Below the pieces are notes generated by a model, which saw nothing but the letters and a program-made list of their open reading frames with translations, was not told the origin of the DNA and ran no database searches. Positions 11,881 through 24,300 of a DNA stretch of 64,000 nt are shown one piece after another. Position 1 is the stretch's first letter. Each line of letters starts with the position of its first letter. The stretch is from Micromonospora cathayae (lineage in GTDB: Bacteria > Actinomycetota > Actinomycetes > Mycobacteriales > Micromonosporaceae): contig NZ_CP118615.1 in assembly GCF_028993575.1 (NCBI RefSeq), positions 4,555,001-4,619,000 on the forward strand, written 5' to 3'. Made by a program: the position numbers and the translations under genes.

Positions 11881-13049
11881 GCCGGCCCCGCAGCGGCCGG
11901 GAGGACGGTACCCACCCGCCAACCCTCCTTCGTCGGGCCGGCCTCCAGCCGGCCGCCGAGCACCTCGACCCGCTCCCGCATGCCGGTGATGCCGTGGCCG
12001 CCGCCGGACGGCAGCACCGTCGACGTCGACCCGCCGCCGTCGTCCGACACCTCCCAGTGCACGTCCCCGTCCACCACGGCCACGGTGAGCCGGGCCAGCG
12101 CGGCCGAACCGGCGTGCTTCGCCACGTTGGTCAACGCCTCCTGGGTCAGCCGCAGCACCGCCAGCCCACGCACCGCGTCGAGCGTCCCGATCGCCGGATC
12201 GAGGTCGGCCTCCACGGTGACGCCGGCCTGGCGGGCCCGGTCCACCGTCGCGTCCAACGCCGCCGGCAGCGCCGTCGGCTCGATCGCGGTCAGGGCCGCG
12301 TCCCCCCGTACCCCGTCGGGGTCGCGCAGCACCGCGACCAGCCGGCGCAGGTCGGCCAGGGCCGCCGTCCCGGTGCCGTGCACGTCGTCGAACACCTCGC
12401 CCACCCGGGGATCCAGGTCGGTCAGCACATGCCGGGCCACCCCCACCCGCAGCACCATCGACGCCACATGGTGCGCCACCACGTCGTGCAGTTCGCGGGC
12501 GATGGCACTGCGCTCGTCGGCGCGGGCGGCCCGGCTCTCCGACTCCCGGCGGCGCTGCTCCTCGGCCGCCCGCTGCTGCGCCTGCCGGGTCACCTCCCCG
12601 GTGGTCCGGATGACCAGGCCCAGCAGCAGCGGCACCCCGACCTCCACCAGCAGCCCGGCCACCCCGGACAGGAACTGGCGGACCGGGACACCGAGGGAGT
12701 CGGTCAGGTCGACCACCGCCAGCAGCCCGGCGGACAGCCAGATCGTCCGGGGCCGGGCGGCCCGTACGGTCAGTTCGAGCAGCGCCCAACTGGCCCCCAC
12801 CTGGTTGATCGTGATGTCGTCGACCAGCGCGATGGTGACCGCCAGCAGCGCGGTCTGCAGCAGCAGGTTGACCAGCACCCGGCGGTGGAACGACAGCCCG
12901 ACGGCGAACGCGCCCACCGCCAGGACCCACTGGGCCGGCGTGCCGTCGCCCGGCATACCGAAGACCAGGTAGCCGACGCCGCTGAGGATGACCAGCACCA
13001 TCCGGACCAGCGAGTCCCGCGCGTCGAACAGCCGTCCCACCCAGTCCAC
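11877..13049 (-). CDS. Sensor histidine kinase, DesK/NarL class
   Basis: 390 residues. The N-terminal half (about 15-150) has five or so membrane segments with no large extracytoplasmic domain, so the signal is probably sensed in or at the membrane. The HisKA_3 dimerisation helix carries the phospho-accepting His near residue 187 in ARELHDVVAHHV. The ATP-binding domain shows the N box (LTQEALTNVAKHA) and a G box (GGGHGITGMRERVEVLGG). It is the third gene of a four-gene minus-strand operon, five bases after the ABA4-like gene. Confidence 0.93.
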   Translation of the reverse strand: MDWVGRLFDARDSLVRMVLVILSGVGYLVFGMPGDGTPAQWVLAVGAFAVGLSFHRRVLVNLLLQTALLAVTIALVDDITINQVGASWALLELTVRAARPRTIWLSAGLLAVVDLTDSLGVPVRQFLSGVAGLLVEVGVPLLLGLVIRTTGEVTRQAQQRAAEEQRRRESESRAARADERSAIARELHDVVAHHVASMVLRVGVARHVLTDLDPRVGEVFDDVHGTGTAALADLRRLVAVLRDPDGVRGDAALTAIEPTALPAALDATVDRARQAGVTVEADLDPAIGTLDAVRGLAVLRLTQEALTNVAKHAGSAALARLTVAVVDGDVHWEVSDDGGGSTSTVLPSGGGHGITGMRERVEVLGGRLEAGPTKEGWRVGTVLPAAAGPA

Positions 13050-13053
13050 CGGA

Positions 13054-13509
13054 TCAGCCTAGGTGCTGCGGTGCGCCGTCACCCGACGTGACCGGCCGGG
13101 GCCACCGGGTCCGGGCGGCCAGGTGGGCGGCCAGCCCGAGCGGTCCGAGCAGGATCGTCAGGACCAGCACCGGGCCCGTCACCAGCGCCGGCATGCCCCG
13201 TTCCCGGGCGTCCAGCCACGCCCACCGGCCCACGAACAGGTCGAACGCGATCATGTGCGCCCAGGCCGCCGCCGTACCGTCGGCGGTGCCCAGCAGGTCC
13301 CGTACGCCGTCCAGGGTGGGGACGGCCACGGCCGGCAGCACCTCCCCGAGCGCCGGCAGCACCAGGACCGCGTAGACCACCAGCACCGGGGCCACGATCA
13401 GCGGCGACCGGACCACCCGGGCGGTCACCGACCAGTTCGGCAGCAGGATCATCAGCACCCAGAACGGCGCGGCCAGCGCGAACGTCAGCGGGAACAGCAC
13501 GCCGCTCAT
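13054..13509 (-). CDS. ABA4-like (DUF4281) membrane protein
   Basis: 151 residues with about four membrane segments. It matches the pattern of the ABA4-like family: LAAPFWVLMILLPNW near the N-terminus, a middle LLGT segment, HMIAFDLFVGRWAWLDARERG and a C-terminal GPLGLAAHL. In plants ABA4 is tied to neoxanthin synthesis; in bacteria the role is unknown. The start codon overlaps the upstream gene's stop (ATGA), indicating coupling. Confidence 0.85.
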   Translation of the reverse strand: MSGVLFPLTFALAAPFWVLMILLPNWSVTARVVRSPLIVAPVLVVYAVLVLPALGEVLPAVAVPTLDGVRDLLGTADGTAAAWAHMIAFDLFVGRWAWLDARERGMPALVTGPVLVLTILLGPLGLAAHLAARTRWPRPVTSGDGAPQHLG

Positions 13510-14432
13510 GCCACCAGCGCCAGTTCCGGGCGGCGGCGTCGGGCCACGACCACCCCGACGGCGGTCAGCGTCCCGGCCAGCAGGGCCGCCGCGACGGCCA
13601 GGGTGAGCGCGTCCGGCCGCAGCAGCGGCTGCCCGCGCAGCGCCTGCCAGGTCACCAGCAGGGTGACCGCCCCGTACGCGCCGCCCGCCACCACCAGCAG
13701 CCGCACCCGGGTACGTTCGTCCAGCCGGCCGGCGAACCGGGCCAGCAGCATCGCCAGCAGCGGCAGCGCCTGCAGGGCGTGCAGCCCCACGAAGTGCCCG
13801 ACCCGCAGGTCGCCGCCGGTGGTGCTCCACCCGACCAGCGGCAGCCCCGGCCCACCGTCCGGCACGCCCACACTGTGCGCCCCGGCGATCCCGGCCACGC
13901 CCGGCGCCTGGGCCGGCAGCACCATCGGCACCGCCACCGCCATGCCGAGCAGGGTCAGGCCCGACCCCAGCCCCACCGCGTACCGGGCGACCCGGTCGGC
14001 GAACCGCTGCCGCAGCAGCACCACCCCGATGACCAGGTGCGCGACGAACAACACCATGATCGCCGCACCCATCACCTGCCACAGGACGGCGTTCAGCGGC
14101 GTCGTCTCGTTGTAGTGGCTCGTCGTGCCGCGCAGCACCTGCCCGACGATCACCACCATCTCCACCACCCCCATCGCGACCACCACGGTGGCCGCCCGCT
14201 CGGCGACCCGGTTGCGGCGCGGCAACAGGGCGAGCATCCAGGCCAGGGTGGTGCCGTACAGCACGAACGACACGGCGAACTTCAACGGCTTCAACCAGAT
14301 CGGCGCACCGGTGAGGACCCGCGGGTCGACCAGGACGCCGATCGCGCAACCGACGGCGAGCACCCCCATCACCGAGACGAAGACCATCAGCGGGCGGTGC
14401 CAGTGGGCCGCCCGACGCAGCGTGTGTGTCAT
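13506..14432 (-). CDS. Multi-pass membrane protein, unrecognised family
   Basis: 308 residues with about eight transmembrane stretches, a short basic N-terminus (MTHTLRRAAHWHRP) and conserved-looking charged residues between helices (IWLKPLKFAVSF, GHFVGLHALQALPLL). His residues in helix-like segments (HLVIG, VGHFVGLHALQ) could ligate haem or metal but this is speculative. First gene of the operon that continues with the ABA4-like protein and the kinase/regulator pair, so it may be the regulated output or co-sensor. Confidence 0.8.
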   Translation of the reverse strand: MTHTLRRAAHWHRPLMVFVSVMGVLAVGCAIGVLVDPRVLTGAPIWLKPLKFAVSFVLYGTTLAWMLALLPRRNRVAERAATVVVAMGVVEMVVIVGQVLRGTTSHYNETTPLNAVLWQVMGAAIMVLFVAHLVIGVVLLRQRFADRVARYAVGLGSGLTLLGMAVAVPMVLPAQAPGVAGIAGAHSVGVPDGGPGLPLVGWSTTGGDLRVGHFVGLHALQALPLLAMLLARFAGRLDERTRVRLLVVAGGAYGAVTLLVTWQALRGQPLLRPDALTLAVAAALLAGTLTAVGVVVARRRRPELALVA

Positions 14433-14437
14433 ACCGC

Positions 14438-14459
14438 TGAGGTTGCTGCCTGAACCTCA
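14438..14459 (-). promoter_or_regulatory. Perfect 7-bp inverted repeat just upstream of the membrane/two-component operon
   Basis: TGAGGTT and AACCTCA, separated by eight bases, form a perfect dyad whose edge is six bases from the ATG at 14432. It could be an operator for the NarL-type regulator encoded downstream or an RNA hairpin occluding the ribosome site. No other element is recognised in 14460-14530. Confidence 0.4.
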
Positions 14460-14534
14460 CCGGTTCGCCCGACCAGCGGCCCCGGTCGCGGCCGGTGGTC
14501 GGAGCCTGCCTCCTACCCGGGTAGGAGACCGGCC

Positions 14535-14565
14535 GGGCCCGCCGCCACCACGACGCGGCGGGCCC
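14535..14565 (-). terminator. Strong 11-bp hairpin, second terminator after metH
   Basis: GGGCCCGCCGC (14535-14545) and GCGGCGGGCCC (14555-14565) pair perfectly across a nine-base loop. It lies in the gap between the metH stop and the divergently oriented operon start and follows the smaller hairpin at 14570-14590. Confidence 0.7.
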
Positions 14566-14569
14566 ACCA

Positions 14570-14590
14570 CCGGACGGTCAACCCGTCCGG
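14570..14590 (-). terminator. Perfect 8-bp hairpin immediately after metH
   Basis: CCGGACGG (14570-14577) pairs with CCGTCCGG (14583-14590) around TCAAC, seven bases past the metH stop codon. With the longer hairpin beyond it this makes a tandem terminator. Confidence 0.72.
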
Positions 14591-14597
14591 CGGACGG

Positions 14598-18170
<3,573 letters not shown>

Positions 18171-18177
18171 CCGCGCA

Positions 18178-18195
18178 CCTCCCAGTAGTGGGAGG
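18178..18195 (-). promoter_or_regulatory. Anti-Shine-Dalgarno hairpin of metH
   Basis: Read on the minus strand, CCTCCCA (18195-18189) pairs perfectly with TGGGAGG (18184-18178) around CTAC. The 3' arm is the metH Shine-Dalgarno GGGAGG. The 5' arm shares bases 18192-18195 with the last strand of the SAH-riboswitch pseudoknot, so the two folds exclude each other. Confidence 0.75.
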
Positions 18196-18268
18196 CGCCC
18201 TTGTGACGGTGATGCGTCCCGACCGAGCGTGGCGGGCGTTTCGCCCGTTGCAGCGCCTCTCGGCCGGG
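18189..18268 (-). ncRNA. SAH (S-adenosylhomocysteine) riboswitch upstream of metH
   Basis: The minus strand matches the SAH riboswitch: a GGCCGAG strand that pairs with CTCGGTC (P1); the core GAGAGGCGCTGCAACGGGC; a P2 stem GGGCG-AAA-CGCCC; GCCACGCTCGG; then a 3' AAGGGCGCCTC that pairs back to AGGCGC as the pseudoknot. This RNA is known upstream of ahcY and metH genes and turns expression on when SAH accumulates. Overlap of the pseudoknot strand with the anti-Shine-Dalgarno hairpin predicts translational activation: SAH binding frees GGGAGG. A candidate -10 TAGACT (18280-18275) would start transcription at about 18268, right at the aptamer. Found by eye; a covariance search would settle it. 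Confidence 0.85.
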
Positions 18269-18329
18269 TCTCTGAGTCTAGTCGATGTCCCTCCCGTGAC
18301 GTGTTCTTCGTTGCGCAATGTGGGACGGG

Positions 18330-21300
18330 TCAGTCGTCCGGTGGCTCCGCGCCGGCACCTGGAGGCACCGTGACCAGGGGTTCGGACCAGCCGGTCAGGG
18401 CCGGCCGGACCCGGTGACGCAGCAGGTGCAGCGGCGCGGCGGTGACCCCGGTCCCGGCGAGGGCCCGCGCGTACCGGACCACCGTCGGCTGCTCCACCGG
18501 GCCGTGCACCAGCGGCAACCCCGGCACCGCCGCCCAGAGCAGGGCTTCCAGCTGGCAGGAGGCGACCGTGGCGGGCAGGCCCTGACCGGCCGCGTGCCCG
18601 GCCACCACCGCCGGCGGCAGGTCCACCGGCACGGTACGCGTGGCACCGGCCAGGTGCAGCAGGCCACCACCCACCACGAGCAGGTCACCGGCGGACCGCA
18701 TCCGGGCCAGGGCACGGGCCGGATCCAGGGCGTGCGGGAAGGAGTCGTCGACGACGATCGTGCCGGGACGCAGCCGGTCGACGTCGATCGGCTGGCTCGC
18801 GGCACTGGTCGCGCCGATGACCACGTCCGCCTCGTACACGCCGGCCGGCACGCCCGGCGTGGACCGGCACGTCTCGACCGCGCCATGGAAGCCGTCGGCG
18901 CGCAGCCGGGCGGCGTGGGCGGCCAGCCGGGGCGCGGCCGCCGGCACGTCACAGAGCACGAGCCGGGCCGGCGGGCGGGCGGCACGGGCCAGCAGCAGCC
19001 GGGACGAGGTGGACCCGATCGAGCCGAGACCGACCACGGCGACGGTTCGCCCGGCCAGGTCCCCGCCCACCGCGGCCAGCGCCGCCTCCACCGTCAACAC
19101 CACGGAGACGGCGGTGACCGCGTGTCCCGTGGTCACCGCCACGCCCGCGCGGGTACGCCGCAGCACGCCGACGCCGTAGCCGGTGTGGGCGGGGATCATG
19201 CCGGCCAGCGACACGCACCGCGCCCCGAGGTCGGCGGCCAGGTCGACGGCGTGGGCGGTCTCGGCGGCGAGGCTCTCCCGCGCCCCGGTCAGCTCGTCGG
19301 CGAAGCGGGGCAGGCAGACGAACCCCGAGGTGCCCAGCGGGGTGGTCAACTCCTCCAGCAGCCGTGGTCCGCCGGCCGGGAACAGCAGGTCCCGTAGCTG
19401 GTCCCGGGGCAGGCTGTCGGCGGGCAGCCCGGCGAGCGCGGCGAGCTGGGCCGGCGGCGGCAGGTAACCGACGATCGCCGCGTCCAGCCGTCCCGGCGTC
19501 GGGGCGGCCCGCCCCGACGGCATGGCCACCTCCTCCGGTGGCGCGGCGTGGTCCGGCTGTCCCTGTGCCGTGACGCGCTCCCCCCGACCGCTGGTCGTCG
19601 GCGGTGCGGCGGCGGTCGCGGCGGCGGCCAGCTCGTCCCGCAACCAGCCGGCGAGCTGGGTGAGCTGGTCCGGGCCCACCGCCACCGCCGAGGCACGGAC
19701 CGTCACCCGGAGGCCGTCCGGGACCGGCCGGGCGGTCAGGAACAGGTCGGTGCCGATCGGCGGCGGTGCCAGGTCGGTGTCCTCGTCGTCCCAGTCCAGG
19801 CTGAGCTGCCCCGCCTCCGGAGCCGGGCCGGCCACCCCGAGGGCGGCGAAGTCCAGGAAGCTGAAGAAGAACTGCGCGCCGAGCGGAGCGCCGTCCCGCC
19901 GCCCGGTGCCGCCCAGGGTGGCGATCGACGGCGGATCGTCGTGCTGCCGGGCGGCGGTGACCTCACCGGCGACCCGGGCCAGGTGCGCCGGGAAACCGCC
20001 ACCGCCGGTCAGCCGTAGCGGCAGCATCGCCGCGCACGGACCGAACAACCGGTGCAGGTCGGGCAGCAGGGCATGGTCCCGGCCGGTGACGGCCAGACCG
20101 ACGACCAGGTCGTCCTGGCCGGTGTAGCGGGCCAGGGCCCGGTGGTACCCGGTCAGCACCGTCGCGTACAGCGTGGTCGCCGCGTCGGCGGCGAGCCGGC
20201 GCAGGCCGTCGACGACCGCCGTGCCGAGAGTGAAGCCGGCCACCGACGCCGCGGTTCCCGACGGTGGCCGGGCCGGTGCCGGGGTCGCCGCTGGTGATGG
20301 TGGGGCCGGTGGCGGGGCCGGCGGTGGTGCGGTCCCGGCCGGGCCGGGACGGTGACCGGCGCGCAGCGTCGGCGGCTGGTAGGGCGGGCCGAACCGGTGG
20401 CTCCACCAGGCCAACGCGGCGGGATCGGGCGGCGCGTCCGCCCGCCTGGTCAGCAGCGCCACGTAGTCCCGGAAGCTCGCCCGCAGCTCGGGGAGCCCGG
20501 CGGACTCACCGGCGGCCAGCCGACGGTAGACCGTGAGCAGCTCGCGGCCGAGCAGGGCCACGCTGTATCCGTCACCGATCACGTGGTGGGCGTGCACCAG
20601 CAGGACGTGCTCGTCGGGTGCCACCGCCAGCAGCCGCAACCGCAGCAGCGGCCAGGCCCACGTCTCGAACCGGCGGCCGCGTTCCTCGGCGACCCGGGCC
20701 GCCAGGTCGGCGGGGGCGGACAGCACCTCGTACCCGACCGGCAGCCGCAGCGACGCGGGCAGCTCCTGTTGCACCGGCGGCCGGACCCCGGCGGGGAAGA
20801 CCGTCCGCAGCATCCGGTGCCGGGCGACGAGGACGTCGACGGCGCGCTGGAACACGTCGCGGCGCAGCGAACCCCGGAGCCGCAGGCGGGCCAGCCAGGC
20901 GGTGCCGGCACCGGGGGAGACCGCGTCGGCGAGCAGGAACCCGCGCTGGGTCGCCGTCACGGGGAACGGAACCGTCGGGTCGGTGGCAGCAGGACCGGCA
21001 GGGCAGGTGTCGCCTACCGGGCGGCCGGCTCCGGGCGGCCGGGCCGGGTCGGTGGCCGCCGTGTCGATCGCGGCGGCCAGTCCGGCGAGGGTGCGGTGCC
21101 GGTAGATCAGGTTCGGTCCCGGTACGGCGGGCGACTGCTCCCGCAACCGGGCGAACACCTCCAGCACCAGGATGGAGTCACCGCCGAGGCTGAAGAAGTC
21201 GTCGTCCGGGCCGATCGACGGCAGGTCGAGCAGGTCGCACCAGATCCGGGCCAACCTCTGTTCGGTGCCGGTGGGAGAAGCCGCTACCGGAGGGGAGCCG

Positions 21301-24300
21301 TCGCCGGTGGACCCGGCCCGGACCCGCGCCCACAGCCGGTCCCGGTCGATCTTGCCGACGGCGGTCACCGGCAGGTCGTCCAGCAGGTGGATCCGGGCCG
21401 GGACCATGTGATCCGGCAGGCTGGCGGCGAGATGGGCACGCAACCCGGCCAACGTCGGGGCGGCCCCCGGTCCGGGACGGACGAAGGCGTGCAGCCGCGG
21501 GTGCGGATCGGCCCGGTGCAGCACCACCGCGGCGGTCACCTGCGGGTGCCGGCGCAGCACCGCCTCGACCTCACCGGGCTCCACCCGGTAACCGTGGATC
21601 TTCACCTGGTCGTCGAGCCGGCCCAGGAACTCCAGGTTGCCGTCCGGCCCGACGCGTCCCCGGTCGCCGCTGCGGTAGAACCGCTGGCCGTCGCGGAACA
21701 CGAAGGCGGCCCTGGTCAGCTCCGGCTCACCGAGATAGCCGGCGGTGAGCCCGACCCCGCCCAGGTACAGTTCGCCGGCCGTCCCGGGGGGACAGTCCCG
21801 TCCCTCGGCGTCGACGACTCGGACGACCGCTCCGCCCACCGGCCGGCCGATCGGCAGCCGGCGCACCTCGTCGCCCGGCCGTCGGTCGATCAGGTGCCAG
21901 GTGGCGTTGATGGTGGCCTCGGTCGGGCCGTACAGGTTGGTGATCCGGCAACCGGCACCGAACAGGTCGAACCAGCGCCGTACCGGCACCGGCGACAGCT
22001 CCTCCCCGCCGACGTGCACCCAGCGCAGCGCGTCCAGCCGCGCCGGCGTACCCCGGTCGGCCCGTTCCTCGGCGGCGCGCAGGATCCGCTCCCACAGGGT
22101 GGGTACCGAACTCCACACGGTGATCCGGTCCTGTTCCAACCGGGCCAGCAGGGCGTGCGGGTCCCGCCGCAGCGCCGGGGGCACGGTGACCACGGTGGCG
22201 CCCACCAGCAACGGTGCCAGCACCTGCCGGACCGACGCGTCGAAGCAGATCGAGGAGGTCTGCGCGAGCCGGTCCCCGGGCCGGTAACCGAAGGTGGTGA
22301 CCGCCCAGTCGAGGTAGTTCAGCATGGACCGGCGGGAGACCGGCACGCCCTTCGGTCGTCCCGTCGAACCCGACGTGAAGATCACGTAGGCCGGGTCGTC
22401 CGGGGCCGGTACGGCGGCCACCGGTTCGGGACCGGGCCGTCCGGCTCCGGCCGGTACGGGATCGGGCTGATCGGCTCCGGCTGCCGGGACCGGATCGGGC
22501 TGACCGGCTTCGGCTGTCGGGACCGGATCGAGCCGGACCGGCCGGGCCGCCCCGCCGATCCGTTCGGCGGCGTCGACGCAGTCGTCGTCGTGCAGGACCA
22601 CCCCGACACCGGCCCGGTCGAGCTGGTCGCGGAGCCGGGCCGGCGGGTGTCCGGCGTCCAGCGGTACCCAGGCGGCACCGGCCCGGAGGATCCCGACGAT
22701 CCCGACCACCGTGGCCGGGCCGGGCGCGGTGAGCAGTGCCACCCGGTCACCCGGACCCACCCGGTACCCGCCGAGCCGCGCCGCCACCCGGTCGGCGGCC
22801 AGGTCGAGGCCCCGGTACGTCACCGTCGCCGTACCGTCCCGCACGGCCACCGCCTCCGGGTACCGCCGGCACACCGCCCTGATCCGCGCGCTGACGTCGT
22901 CGCTGCCGGTGACGAGGTGGCGGGCGACGTCGCCGGCCACCGACCCGCCAGCCGGACGGCCGGTACCGGCATCGCCCTGGCCGACGCCGGCATCACCCTG
23001 GCCGGTACCGGCATCGACGTGGTCGACGCCGGCATGGCTGGTGCCGGTATCGACATCGGTGGTGGCAGGGGCGGTTCGCCCGGCCCCGGCCAGGGCGACC
23101 AGTTCCCGCCGGTGCTCGGCGGCGAGCCGGGCCACGGTGGCCCGGTCGAACAGCCGGGTCGGAAAGTTCCAGGAGAAGCGCAGGGTCGCGTCCGACTCCC
23201 AGCAGAGCAGGCTGAGCCGGGTCGCCGCCGAAGCGGTACCGGCGGCCGTCGCGGTCACCGCGACCGGGCAGTCACCGTCCCGGGTGACCGGGAAACGGGC
23301 AAAACTGAAACCGGCCGGACTCGCGGTGCGCGGGCCCGCCCCGGCCGGGTCGAGCAGCCGGGCCAGGTCGAGGGTGGACACCGAGCCGTGCCGCTGCGCG
23401 GTCGACCAGTCGACCCGGATCCGGTCGGCGAGCCGGCCCGCCGGCTCGTCCGGGTCCACGTCGACCAGCAGCGGCAGGGTGTCGGCGAACGGGCCGACGG
23501 TCCGCTCGATGCCGGGCAGCCGGGCGTCCCGGCCGGCCCGGGCCAGGTTCACCGGGATCCGCCGCTGCCCGCTCCACCGGGCCAGACACCGCACGTACCC
23601 GGCCAGCAGCAGGTGGAACAGCGATACCCCGGCGTCGGCGGCATGCTCCCGTAGCCCCGCCACCAGCGCCGGCTCCAGGTGTTCCGGGTGGCTGGCGTAC
23701 GGGGGAGCGGGCGCCGTGTCGGGCGTGCCGTCGTACGGCAACCGCAACGTCCGCCCGTCCCGGGTGAGCACGTCCCGCCAGTACGCCAGATCCTGTTCCG
23801 CGGGTGCCCCGAGCCCCTGCGCGTACGTGCGGAAGTGGGCGGCCGGAAGCGGCACGTCCGGCGTCCGGCCCCGGGCCAGCGCGGTGTAGGTGGCCCACAG
23901 CTGCGCGCCGAGCAGGTTGAGACTGAAGCCGTCCCCGGCGGCGTGGTGCATGACCAGCACCAGGTGTGCCCGGTCGGGGGCCTCTCGGACCAGTACCGCC
24001 CGCAACGGCGGCTCCCGGGTGAGGTCGACGGGCGTGTTGCACAGCCGTTCCTCCAGCGCCGCGAGGGAACCGGTGAGCGGCTGCTCGGCGTACCAGGTCG
24101 GTCCGGCGGACGGTGGCAGCACCACCTGCCGGGGCGCGCCGGCCGTCGGGCCGGCGACGAACCGGACCCGCAGCATCGGGTGGCGGTTCTCCAGTTCGCC
24201 CAGGGCCCGGCGGAGCAGGTCGGCGTCGAGCGGCCCGGTGACGGTGTGCCGGACGAAGCCGTAGCTCGCCACCGTCGGGTGGAACCGCTCGTTGACGTGG

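Noticed and set aside
18189..18268. Cobalamin or SAM riboswitch before metH
   Set aside because: No B12-box and no SAM-I/II/IV core; the sequence fits the SAH aptamer instead.
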